Source of the DNA: Lepisosteus oculatus
Lineage: Eukaryota; Chordata; Actinopteri; Semionotiformes; Lepisosteidae
DNA: 64,000 bases
Assembly: GCF_040954835.1 (NCBI RefSeq)
Contig: NC_090707.1
Span: 21,098,570 to 21,162,569 of the forward strand
Direction: 5' to 3'
The position numbers and the translations under genes are program-made. Below, one piece after another: positions 53,536 through 64,000 of this stretch. The notes below the pieces were generated by a model. The model was not told the origin of the DNA. It did not search any database and worked only from the letters and a program-made list of their open reading frames with translations. How positions within the stretch are numbered: the first letter of the stretch is position 1; each line of letters starts with the position of its first letter.

Positions 53536-55165
53536 CAGTGCCTTGCGAAAGTATTCGGCCCCCTTGAACTTTTCAACCTTTTGCCACATTTCAGGCTTCA
53601 AACATAAAGATATATTTTTTTTATTTTATGTGAAGAATCACCAACAAGTGGGACACAATTGTGAAGTGGAACGAAATCTATTGGATTTTTGAAACTTTTT
53701 TAACTAATAAAAAAATGAAAAGTGGGGCGTGCAAAATTATTCGGCCCCCTTGCGTTAATACTTTGTAGAGCCACCTTTTGCTGCGATTACAGCTGCAAGT
53801 CGCTTGGGGTATGTCTCTATCAGTTTTGCACATCGAGAGACTGAAATTCTTGCCCATTCTTCCTTGCAAAACAGCTCGAGCTCAGTGAGGTTGGATGGAG
53901 AGCGTTTGTGAACAGCAGTTTTCAGCTCTTTCCACAGATTCTCGATTGGATTCAGGTCTGGACTTTGACTTGGCCATTCAAACACCTGGATACGTTTATT
54001 TGTGAACCATTCCTTTGTAGATTTTGCTGTATGTTTGGGATCATTGTCTTGTTGGAAGATAAATCTCCGTCCCAGTTTTAGGTCTTTTGCAGACTCCAAC
54101 AGGTTTTCATCCAGAATGGTCCTGTATTTGGCTGCATCCATCTTCCCCTCAATTTTAACCATCTTCCCTGTCCCTGCTGAAGAAAAGCAGGCCCAAACCA
54201 TGATGCTGCCACCACCATGTTTGACAGTGGGGATGGTGTGTTGAGGGTGATGAGCTGTGTTGCTTTTACGCCAAACATATCGTTTTGCATTGTGGCCAAA
54301 AAGTTCGATTTTGGTTTCATCTGACCAGAGCACCTTCTTCCACACGTTTGGGGTGTCTCCCAGGTGGCTTGTGGCAAACTTTAGACGAGACTTTTTATGG
54401 ATATCTTTGAGAAATGGCTTTCTTCTTGCCACTCTTCCATAAAGGCCAGATTTGTGCAGTGTAAGACTGATTGTTGTCCTATGCACAGACTCTCCCACCT
54501 CAGCTGTAGTTCTCTGCAGTTCATCCAGAGTGATCATGGCCCTCTTGGCTGCATCTCTGATCAGTCTTCTCCTTGTCTGAGCTGAAAGTTTAGAGGGACG
54601 GCCAGGTCTTGGTAGATTTGCAGTGGTCTGATACTCCTTCCATTTCAAGATGATCGCTTGCACAGTGCTCCTTGGGATGTTTGAAGCTTGGGAAATCTTT
54701 TTGTATCCAAATCCGGCTTTAAACTTCTCCACAACAGTATTACGGACCTGCCTGGTGTGTTCCTTGGTCTTCATGATGCTCTCTGCGCTTTCAACAGAAC
54801 CTTGAGACTATCACAGAGCAGGTGCATTTATACAGAGACTTGATTACACACAGGTGGATTCTATTTATCACCATCAGTCATTTAGGACAACATTGGATCA
54901 TTCAGAGATCCTCGCTGAACTTCTGGAGTGAGTTTGCTGCACTGAAAGTAAAGGGGCCGAATAATTTTGCACGCCCCACTTTTCATTTTTTTATTAGTTA
55001 AAAAAGTTTCAAAAATCCAGTAGATTTCGTTCCACTTCACAATTGTGTCCCACTTGTTGGTGATTCTTCACATAAAATAAAAAATTTATATCTTTATGTT
55101 TGAAGCCTGAAATGTGGCAAAAGGTTGAAAAGTTCAAGGGGGCCGAATACTTTCGCAAGGCACTG
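53536..55165 (-). mobile_element. Complete Tc1/mariner transposon with TA target duplication
   Basis: A 1630-bp element bounded by CAGTGCCTTGCG and its inverse CGCAAGGCACTG, flanked on both sides by TA, the Tc1/mariner target duplication. The terminal inverted repeats run about 210 bp (53536 to about 53750 and about 54955 to 55165) and are nearly identical. Inside each, the TATTCGGCCCC-type core occurs twice, once at the outer end and once at the inner end, i.e. the IR/DR arrangement of Tc1-like elements where the direct repeats bind transposase. The single gene fills the space between the arms. High arm identity and an intact gene point to a young insertion. Confidence 0.95.
53755..54774 (-). 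CDS. Tc1-like DDE transposase, intact 339 codons
   Basis: Cut-and-paste transposase of the Tc1/mariner superfamily. The N-terminus (about residues 1-110) is a paired-like pair of helix-turn-helix domains separated by a basic linker (LPRPGRPSKLS, the GRPS hook). The catalytic domain shows DDE triad contexts WSDETK, QQDNDPKHT and SPDLNPIENLW. Full length for the family (about 340 residues), with no stop or frameshift. The ATG (CACGAAGGACC-side start at 54774) begins MKTKEHT, typical of these elements. It lies wholly between the inverted repeats and has no connection with neighbouring host genes. Confidence 0.95.
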   Translation of the reverse strand: MKTKEHTRQVRNTVVEKFKAGFGYKKISQASNIPRSTVQAIILKWKEYQTTANLPRPGRPSKLSAQTRRRLIRDAAKRAMITLDELQRTTAEVGESVHRTTISLTLHKSGLYGRVARRKPFLKDIHKKSRLKFATSHLGDTPNVWKKVLWSDETKIELFGHNAKRYVWRKSNTAHHPQHTIPTVKHGGGSIMVWACFSSAGTGKMVKIEGKMDAAKYRTILDENLLESAKDLKLGRRFIFQQDNDPKHTAKSTKEWFTNKRIQVFEWPSQSPDLNPIENLWKELKTAVHKRSPSNLTELELFCKEEWARISVSRCAKLIETYPKRLAAVIAAKGGSTKY

Positions 55166-55839
55166 TATATATTTCTACAAAGAATCTATGTCTGTATAGA
55201 TATCTACAGTATATATCTTTATATATCAAATATTATAAACAGATATTATCTCTTTTGTTTGAGCTATAATGATACCTGATACCCACTTTTTAAAGCCACT
55301 CATTCAGGGGAAGCCACAATCATTTTATCAGTTGACCCATGCATTTATTTTTTTACAGCTGTCCACAGGTCCATTAAATGCATTGCTACACTCAAAAATA
55401 ATTTCAGGCTTATCAGTTGTGCAGTTTGGTTATATAATAGGAAAGCAGTAGTTCCTTAAATGAGCGCTGATTCTCATCCAGACATGGGTATTAACTCGGA
55501 CATGGGCATTAACTATGAACTGGGTTCCAAAGGGTGTTCCCCCTACCTGTATCTGTATTAATCAAGATATACGGTAAATCTACATTTAGTTCCAGCAGGA
55601 TAATAATCCACCTCCTTACTTTAATGTGTGACATTACTATGAAACACACAAGACACAGTTCACATCACAATGGGCTTGAATGATCTGTCTGTGCAAGCAC
55701 AAATCCAGATTTGGCTACAGGTGAGAGACACCAAAGCCACTTCCCTCAGAAGCAAGTGATGAGGTAGGAATTCTTTTTTCATCTCTTTGTGAGGTGATAG
55801 GATGCTGGAGCAACCATTTAAAAACCATATGACACACTG

Positions 55840-56330
55840 CTTCCATTCATCCACAAACATTATGCAACACAGGGGGAAGCAATAAGGAGTTTGAAGCAGA
55901 AGTTAGGGAGGAGGTCAAACTTTGCCCTCACTCATTCCATGTACCGTGTTATAAATATCATGCTTCTTACTTTGCGTGTGCTCTGCTTTTATTTCATCCA
56001 AGACTCTGTCGGCCAAACCGAATCAAGAACCTGCAGATGTTACATTTTTAGATGTTGAGATGTAGATGTTGTATTTTTTCAGAGGTATTTCAAAGGACAG
56101 AGTTATAGCTGTATACAGTATATATTTACTGATAAGAAAAGTAAAGTTGGGCAATAGTTCTAATTTCCCATGCCCTGTATCAGATTTACAGCTTATATTG
56201 CTGTTCTTGAACTTCCATCAATCTTCAAACATTATGCAACACAGGGTGAAACAGAATGGAGTTTAAAACAAACGTTGGGGAGGAGGTTAAACCCTAACCT
56301 CACTCATTTCACAAACCTAATTAAAAATAC
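55840..56330. repeat. Locally duplicated segment, units 2 and 3
   Basis: 55975-56330 matches unit 1; in addition CAAACATTATGCAACACAGG followed by GGGAGGAGGTYAAAC occurs twice, at about 55854-55920 and 56226-56290, so the array has at least partial third copy. Diverged, so old. Confidence 0.55.
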
Positions 56331-58753
56331 CATGGTTCTTGCATCTTCGCATGTGCATTTAGTTTTACTACAGTACCTCTCCCTCCACCCACTTTTCACC
56401 CTTGCAGCTGATCTCTGGTTCATCCCTCAGTAAAGGAGTGGGGGTGTCATCCCCCTCAGCCAGGTGAATTACCATATTAAATCTCAGTATTCAGATCATT
56501 AATCAGGGCTTGATTGAACTATTGAAGAGAACACTTGATGTCAAACAATTTGAGTAAAAGTTCTCACATTTCCTACAGTCAATAACCTTTACAATGATCA
56601 CTAGGGCCCTGATTTTGACATCCTGGAAACAAAACTAGCCTCGTAAAGCCTTCTGAAGGGAGTGGCTTATACCAGGTTGGGGATTTTGAACAGTGGTAGC
56701 ACACAGTGCACACAAAATGCGATGAAGTAAGCTTGCCCAAACCACTCACTGGAAAGTGAGGACTTGAAATTTATACAGCTAACTGTGATTCACTAATATA
56801 CCTAGTAGTAGACCATCTACTACTACAATTTAACACTTAGTAGTTAGGGAAAGAAAAAAATGCCGGTGTTGTGACCATTTCAGGGTACACTGAACTACTA
56901 ACGATCCTCCATAATCTCGTCTTCCAGCTGTGCTAATGAGGCACCATCCCTGCTGCAAGAACATCAAGGGCACGTTTCTCTAGAGCTTGAGCTCTGTCTG
57001 TAGGGAATGGAGGCACAGAAACAAGATGTAAAGCATGTATATATTGATGAAATAATCTAAAAAGTGAAAGGGCTGTTTCTATTATTAAGAAACATAGAGT
57101 CCTGTGGTAATTTTATTAGGGATTTCATTTATTCAGTTTGATTGTTTTTTTTGCACATGGGTCTTTAGCTTTCCTGTTTTGTTCATAATGACCAAATTCA
57201 ACATTTGTAGGTATCAAGACAGAATAAAAAAAAACATTTATTATTTAGCGTTTAGATTTATCTTGGAGGTGTTCATTATTGTTTTGAAGTAATAACCATA
57301 TATGCACACAGCACAACTGCAGATTTTGCAACAGGGACCTGAATTCACATCCTGTAACTTATGAGTCCAAAGACTTACCCACTATGCTATGCCACACCCT
57401 CATAGAACCTTATATAAAGTATAATTAGAGAACTGTCTTTGGTGAAATGTTTAATTAAAAAGAAAATGCCTGTAATTTATTTAAAGCAAAAGAAAATTTC
57501 TCTAGAGGTTGGTACAGTACATTAACAGAATGTTTTCCTTTATAATCTAATGCAGCATACAAAAGTGATCTTTCATGTCACTCCTGGTAGATGTAGATGT
57601 TTGGTTTTTTAACATACATACATAATACTATTTATAATATCTAAGTATATATTAATTTGGTAGCTACACTGCCTGGTCAGAAGGAAACTGAAGCCCACAA
57701 TGCTACTTTGTGGTTAAGGTAAATTGTGTGTTTTATGTATTTTTGATAATGAAGATACATGTATATGAAATACACACACAAGTACACAGAGTCTACTCAA
57801 AATGTTGTCTATATCATTTCCTCTTGCTGTTTGCTGCTTCTTTTTCTGACTTTCCACTGTCTTTGAGCTTGAAAAGAGACCTTTGTCCTTGTATTGTTTT
57901 TTTTTTGCCATGAGATCAACATCTGATCCTAGACCTCCATTATCATCTGATTATTTCTCTATACAGTACATGTGAATAAGCACAAACCTTCAGGACTGTT
58001 GCCAAACTCCAAAATTACAAGTAATTCAACAAATCCTATACAGTGACCTATCTGAAAAAGACAAGGACTTCCTTACATTTCATTAATTAATTAAAGTACT
58101 GTAACCTCATCATTTTTTGTTGTCTTGGAAAACACTTGAATGTGTCAAAAATGGACTCCTTCCAATTCCTAGCAATTCCTCTTTGCAACAATCACCTCTT
58201 TTAATACAAGTATAAGTCTGATATAACCTGCACTACATTCTCACTCTTGATGTATGATTGCCTATGGCATTCTAGAGTATATGAACACACCCTATTTAAT
58301 TTACTGATTCTGAATGGACTGCCTGACTCATGTATAATCCTAGTACGCTTCTACAAAATATCTTTTATGAACATATGCTGAAACAAAACTATTTAAAACA
58401 AGAAAATCATGTTTTTTATTTGATCAAACCATAGTTGAACAGTAAATTAAAAATTGTTTTTTCAAAATACTACAGTATATCCAGCAGTGTGTGTTGATCC
58501 ATAATTATATTCTGAGAAGAGCAATCACCATAAACCAAAAGGCTAATACAGCTAACACACACAATAACACATTGCAGAAATTAAGAGTACAAAGATCACA
58601 CTTATTTTAAATATGTGATTCGAAAACACACCGTTTGTTATACAACCTGTAAGTTAATAACAGATCATGAAAACAATATTTAAAATGCACTTACCTAATG
58701 AGCTAATTAACTGAACTGTGTCTGGGAGGGTGTGCTGGAGAAGAGGCAGCAGG
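56331..58753. other. AT-rich, no gene seen
   Basis: Contains a degraded fish SINE/LINE piece at about 57310-57400 (GGGACCTGAATTCACATCC, CCACTATGCTATGCCACACC). Confidence 0.35.
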
Positions 58754-58908
58754 TTAGTGCTCAGAACTGCTGTTTTCACTCTTTACAGTATCTGGACTTT
58801 GCCTTATACCTGAGCTAAAGGTGTCAATTAATTTTCCATATATGGCTGTGTAGAAGCCATCTGCATACAGGTGTGTGTCCTCTATGACAGTGCTGCACTT
58901 CTGGTTGG
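58754..58908 (-). CDS. Candidate terminal exon of the same unidentified gene
   Basis: After a GTCTTTAG acceptor at 58909-58910 a frame of 50 codons runs to TAA at 58754: NQKCSTVIEDTHLYADGFYT, then AIYGKLIDTF and a serine-rich tail ending SSSEH. It needs one base from the previous exon, which matches the exit phase of the exon at 60860-60943. A second, overlapping open frame upstream (to about 59120) offers another reading, so the exact border is uncertain. No family recognised. Confidence 0.35.
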
Positions 58909-60859
58909 CTAAAGACAGACAGGATTTCTTTCAGTTCATTAGGAAGCAGCAGGTGATGGCAAATAGGATTTGTGCCTTTCACACAGCCCTGAAGTAATAC
59001 TTTAAAAAAATTGACTGAAGACCTGTGTTTGGATTCAGAGCCCTTTTGCACTAAAAGTTTGAGGAGGCTGGAAATGTTACAATCTGTGAATAGTGAAAGT
59101 TGATTCTGCCTGATCATCAAGTCCTGTTATAATCTGGCATTCCAAAGTGAGCAGGCAGATTAACCTTTGACCACAGAGTGTTGGGGGGAGACCCAACAAT
59201 GCTGAAAATATTATTACTTTTTTTACATATGGTTCAGCATGTTACTGGTGAAAACTAATTTTAGCCAAATAGTTATTTCAAGATAGTAGTCTTGACATGT
59301 TACTTAATGTTTAATATGTTAACTAAAATCGTGTTGGTTTCAATATAGGCTTCATTATAATAATGATTGTATTTCACATTCATATACAGTACTTTTATCA
59401 TAGTTTTTAATGTAAATGTTCCATAACCAAACTGGGTTATTTTGACACATTTATTATCTAAAACATTTTATTTGGTAATGTATTTAGTAGAAATCAATTT
59501 TGAGAAATTCTGGAGGTGCAGAATTGACAAACACCTTCCCCAATCCACACTTAAAGCAATTTTTCTTGACTGAATTGAATGTCCTACTTAAATATGATTC
59601 GTTTTTCATAAACTAATCATCCTATCAATGCATATATCATGCTCAAAGGAAAAAGCAGCCCGGTATTGAAATAATGCTGTAATTTTCTACTCTTAATTAA
59701 TTTTGTTTAATTAAATTGTTTATACAGTAGATACCTTCTACAAGTGTAAGAAATGGCACTTTGTACCTTCTGGTGTCTTCGCTTTGAAAAAATGGGGACA
59801 GAATGCAAAGAAATGAAAATATCAATGTCCAGATTCTGGTTATGGTTTCTTATCTGTAGAATATTAAGGTTTTAATTCAGAATTTCTGATTCTGGAGATC
59901 CTCAATCTAGCGTGTTTTCACCCCAAATAGGACTTCAAGTCCTGCTCAATCAATACTAGTCCTTGAGAGCTGATGGGTTTTGTCCCCAATGACTTGTAAA
60001 TTACTTAATTTACCAAATAACCTGCGATTGATCATAAGCTATTTTTGTTCAAGCCTTTAGAGATCTATGATTTACTGTATGTATTTAATGGAATATATGT
60101 AATTTAATGTATGTATTTATCTATGGTCACCTACAAAATTGTGTTAAACTGGAGTGCTCTAAGAGCTGGGTTGGCGATGTCTGATAAAATTGCTTATCAA
60201 AATTCTGTATGTGCACGGTCAGGTTTTCCATTCACATTGAAACTGAGAACACGAGTGGGTGATTCAATTTCTCTGACGTGTAAACAGATAATTTGATAAA
60301 TAAGAGGCCCATAGGTTACATGTTTTCGTGGACCAATAAATGGTGTTTTAAATGAAGGTTCATCTGTAACGATACCAACCAAGGCCTGTTTCAGCTCCAC
60401 TGCTCTAACTAACAATTCTTGGCAATGTCAGTCCTCAGAAATCTAAACATACCTTAGTGAGCTCCTGTCTGCCTTGAATTCATCCCTTTGCATATTTCCT
60501 CCACCCCATCTCTACCTTTTCACCCTCGGTTTCACTCCTCTTTCTGCATGGGGGTCACAGATTCTTCATCTTACAGCCAGGTGTTTGGTCTTAACCCAGC
60601 CAAGTGGGATAAGCTAAAATGTCTATAAGTATCTATAAATATCCTTAAATGAACTTTCCTAAATGCATTTTTTTGTTGGTTCTTGTTACTCCTTGTGAAA
60701 AGAGGGGTGCCAGTCTGTCTCTGCACCTGAAGGCTTTTTGATGCCAGAAATGTATATATTTCTAAACTTTTTATTTTCGGAATTCTTTGGTAAGATTATA
60801 AAAAAGGTTGAGCTGGGTCTCTCCAGATCGGCAAGGTAGTGAGTGACTAATTGACTCAC

Positions 60860-60943
60860 GAATCGCGTGCAACCATTTCTTGAAAGAATCCAGAATCTCA
60901 GTATCAGCAATATGGCTGACTAGCTTTGGCTGGTAGTACTGAT
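60860..60943 (-). CDS. Candidate internal exon of the same unidentified gene
   Basis: An 84-nt block with acceptor CTTCTGTAG and donor GTGAGT. It reads QYYQPKLVSHIADTEILDSF and on to KKWLHAI in the only open frame (two bases completing a codon first, one base left over). Length divisible by three. The amino-acid composition looks coding and amphipathic-helical. Not recognised. Its entry phase does not fit the 62807-62980 exon directly, so at least one more exon would be needed between them. Confidence 0.35.
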
Positions 60944-61129
60944 CTACAGAAGAGCTTTATATGTTGTACGTGCTAATCATTAACCACAGAGATTACAGGA
61001 AATTCATCAGGGACATATTTGATGACTGTAAAATTTATTGAGCATAAAATGAGACAATAAATAGATCATTTTGCCTTTGCAGCAAATCCTTGCAGGTTGT
61101 ATATGCAACAAAAAATAAAAATCATTGTA

Positions 61130-61560
61130 TTTATGTAGTGTTTTTCATTCAGAAGAATTTCCATGTGCTTTATTATAAGAGGGTATTCATTTTATCCACC
61201 ACTGAAAAGCAGCACCCACCTGGGTGGCATGTGGCAGAAGCTGTTGCACAACTGAATAAAAATAGAACTTTATGGAGTGCAGATTGTGCAAGCCAAGACT
61301 GTAGATTAGACAGTACACCAGGGTTAACTCTGCGGTTCTGTGAGGACTTGTTGGGACCTTGCTTTAATGCTTCATCTGAAGGATGTCACCGCTGACAGCA
61401 ATCTACTGTAAAACCACTTACAACAGTAACCTGGAAGGGTGGTTCAGGACCATATGTAGACGGTCCGGAATCTGGAAGTAAGTGGAGAAGGACAACAGGG
61501 AAGAGACTTCCTTAGAGGACTCCCATCACAGTAGTGACCAGGCCTGAGTCTTGTTTCGAT
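61130..61560 (-). repeat. Old diverged relative of the 5S-SINE body
   Basis: GTATTTATGTAGTGTTTTTC, GCACCCACCTGGGTGGCATG and TTGTGCAAGCC-type blocks follow the order seen in copy 3 at 47150-47712. Much decayed. It sits between the exon-like pieces of the unidentified minus-strand gene. Confidence 0.5.
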
Positions 61561-62089
61561 TTTGAGATATGATAATTAAGTGTACTTTTTACAGCAAATG
61601 TTTCAAATTTTAATTTGTCAATTAACACAGTGAGATCTGTTTCCATATTTCAAGTAAACAATATTTACACCCTAGATCCTAAGCTCTTAAGTGAGGGCAC
61701 ATTCTAAGTGAACATTTTTCTTTTAGAATACATTACAGAACATTACATTACTTCAGCTCAAACTGGGAAACAATTAAATAAGTGGTTATGAATTTTTTGG
61801 TGCTTTTGGTACTTTCTCCAGGTTTATTTATTTAACAGTATAGAGGCAGCATCTTCTATTGTACCCTGTCAAGGCACTATATGCTTTATGTATACTTCAG
61901 AATATCTGTATAATTTTTTGTGTCCTTTGGAGGTTGGAAGCAGCGCACAGTGCTCTCTAAGCAGTGGTTGATTTTGTGAATTATGGAAATTTTGGTGGTG
62001 ACGTGAGGGATCAGGCATCAGTGACTGCCTAGGACAGGGCATCGATTAAAGTCCTTTGCTTGCTAGTGTGGCTTCTCGTTTAACATTCA

Positions 62090-62480
62090 AGAATATAAAA
62101 GTATAAGAACGTTTACGAACGAGAGGGAGTTATTCAGCCCATCTAGCCCATCTAGCCCATCTGTTTATCGAAAGAAACCAAGCTTCAGCAACATAGCTTG
62201 TTCCATACTCCCATGACCCTTTGAGTAAAGAGGTGTCTCCTGTTGTCAATTTTAAAGGCATTTCCACAGAGTTTTCACTTATATCCTCTGGTTTGTGTTT
62301 CATTGTTCATTTTGAATAAGTCTTTTGGTTTGTCTTTATCATTGCCTTGTAAATCTAATGTTGTCTTAGTCTTTTCTGTTCAAGACTATAAAGTTGAGTT
62401 CTTTCAAACTGTCAGACATTCTTTACAAGCGAGTACAAATCATACATCACAGGTGTACAGCTTGTATTGCTTAAAACGGT
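62090..62480. repeat. Dispersed repeat, related to 38310-38990
   Basis: AACGAGAGGGAGTTATTCAG and a run of CCCATCTAG units, then TTGTTCCATACTCCCATGAC and TTGAGTAAAGAGGTGTCTCC, sequence common to many fish genomes. Confidence 0.6.
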
Positions 62481-62806
62481 GACCTCACATGCTTTCACAG
62501 TACAACCCCTGAAGATGAGAAAGTGTCAATCAGCATAATTAATTTACTTGTTTTACTGTATATGTAAAAGAAAATCCCAGTATATCTACTAGAAACAATT
62601 ATACAATACTGTAACTACTGTATCAAACTTCCAGAAATTCTCTTTCATTATACCTTGGTAATTTTATGACTGTTGCATGCAATTGCAGAAATTACTTATC
62701 AGACTGAAGGTTGTAAATGTGTAGCAAGTGTCTGAAATGTCAGATTGAAACCAAAAATTAAAGGTAAATAATATGGTCGTATTATGGTGTAAAACTTCTT
62801 ACTTAC

Positions 62807-62980
62807 CACAGCTGTCAACCACAAAGCCTTTGCTTCAATGCAGACACTATTGCATTTCAGGTAAAAATTAAACCTCTGTAACATTTCACTGGCATATTCT
62901 AAAGTTTGGTGTGCCATTGGTCGAGGAAGCATAAATTGATTTCTTTTTTCACAACAACCTATGTCATTTCTTGGATCCAT
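62807..62980 (-). CDS. Candidate first coding exon of an unidentified gene
   Basis: Begins with ATG at 62980 and reads 58 open codons (MDPRNDIGCC...ALWLTAV) to a strong GTAAGT donor at 62801-62806, phase 0. Upstream there is no clear polypyrimidine acceptor, so this looks like a first coding exon. I do not recognise the protein. It has no membrane segment or obvious motif; a cysteine pair occurs near the start. It lies on the same strand as the exon-like pieces at 60860-60943 and 58754-58908 and may be in one gene with them; the joining exon or exons were not found. Confidence 0.4.
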
Positions 62981-64000
62981 GATGATTGCAGATAATGATG
63001 TCAATGAAATGGCTATTAACACCACACATGATCACAGTGTTACGTCACCTGCGTCTCGCTCCAGAAGATCTAATCTCCTTCAATAATGCACATCACATTC
63101 TCATGCAGTCTCCAATTAATCAATCAAACACACCAATGTTCTCTCCCTTACTTAAGCCTACTTCGCATACCACTCTTTGCTCAGTATTGGGTGTCTCCTG
63201 TCTGAGCTGCTCTGTCTCCTTGTTGTTGTGGTGGTCTCTTGTTGGTCTCTGGCTTTTGATTCTGACTTCTCTATGGCTGTAGACTCCTGGTTACTGATTT
63301 TGCACTTTAGGGATACTTCTGTCTCTGTCTCATGTTTGGTATTCTTTGATTACATGGTTTCTAACCATGGATTGGCTTAGCATTTACATCTGTGAACTAA
63401 GAATTTTGCATAGGATCTGCTGATGCCACCATAATGCATGATAATACTAAAATTGTGGATCTTCATCTTGAAAAGCTTTGGGGTGATCTGGTTCAGGTTT
63501 ATTGCAATTTGAACGGCTTGGCTGCTTTAAGAAAATTGCAGCCTATGTTGCACAGCAAATGAGAGGAGTAAGTGAGAAGCTACTTCATCAGCTGAGTTAA
63601 GGTCTAACCTCAGGTAGAACAATTTGTACAAGGCCAAAGTGGAATTAAACAAGGAAATGAAGGTGAACACCACTAGTTGGACAATCGGTGTCATGTTATT
63701 TTTAATAACTAAGTCAGAACCTTAATTTAATGTCTTCTCTTAAGGAGAGAATCCTACAGCACTATCCCCTGTTATACTGGGCTTTTGGTCTGAAAATGTG
63801 GTTCAGAGAAAAGAGTGCCACTTCCTGGTGCGCATTGAGCAGCAGCTTGGTTTTCTTTTGATAGCTCTCATACTGGTACTATTTGCACCCATCTGTTTAG
63901 TTTCTGAGATCTGATAAGATCAGGCTGTAAGGCCCTAAGGCTATTGTACAAATACTGTCTACACTGCCTCTTAGTATATTTTGGTTCCTCCTTTCTAGTT
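62981..64000. other. Right end of window; no gene assigned
   Basis: Would hold the promoter of the unidentified minus-strand gene if 62980 is its start. Otherwise only short open frames. Confidence 0.3.

Noticed and set aside
58824-59120. 98-codon minus-strand frame overlapping the candidate terminal exon
   Set aside because: It conflicts in frame with the reading that starts at the TTTAG acceptor and ends in the SSSEH tail. It may hold part of a preceding exon, but I could not set borders.
60207-60415. Minus-strand frame containing HVTYGPLIYQ, possible extra exon after a GTTACAG acceptor
   Set aside because: The acceptor and phase would fit the unidentified gene, but no good donor follows and the frame runs to a stop; evidence too weak to list.

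Overview
This is vertebrate nuclear DNA: AT-rich, gene-sparse, with GT-AG introns and many decayed interspersed repeats. The gene set and the repeats (Tc1-like transposon, 5S-headed SINE, Penelope-type hammerhead repeats) suggest a ray-finned fish, possibly a non-teleost. I cannot name the species. I rebuilt gene models by joining open frames at splice sites, checking that the phase agreed at every junction, and comparing with what I know of the human proteins.

Layout. 1.05-2.0 kb (-): the first two coding exons of a C2H2 zinc-finger gene, most likely znf142; the rest lies left of the window. It is head-to-head with bcs1l (+, 3.7-10.2 kb, 7 coding exons, 419 codons), an AAA-family chaperone of mitochondrial complex III. 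A shared promoter lies at about 2.9-3.3 kb. 14.9-22.7 kb (+): cyp27a1, a mitochondrial sterol 27-hydroxylase-type P450 (9 exons, 523 codons). 27.1-30.1 kb (+): a FAD polyamine oxidase of the PAOX/SMOX family (3 coding exons, 492 codons, unusually one 1.17-kb exon). 36.6-49.0 kb (-): complete vil1 (villin-1, 19 coding exons, 825 codons), with all six gelsolin repeats and the headpiece. 53.5-55.2 kb: a complete Tc1/mariner transposon with long terminal inverted repeats and an intact 339-codon transposase. 58.7-63.0 kb (-): exon-like pieces of a gene I could not identify.

znf142, bcs1l, cyp27a1 and vil1 are all at human 2q35, so this is a conserved block, rearranged and with a polyamine oxidase gene inside it. 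There is no operon logic; each gene has its own transcription unit, except for the probable bidirectional znf142/bcs1l promoter.

Repeats of note: four loci carry a repeat with a compact hammerhead-ribozyme core of the Penelope-element kind, often as inverted pairs; there are three copies of a 5S-rRNA-derived SINE, two solo LTRs with 5-bp target duplications, and several LINE/SINE fragments. The hammerhead repeats and the unidentified minus-strand gene are the items most worth following up.
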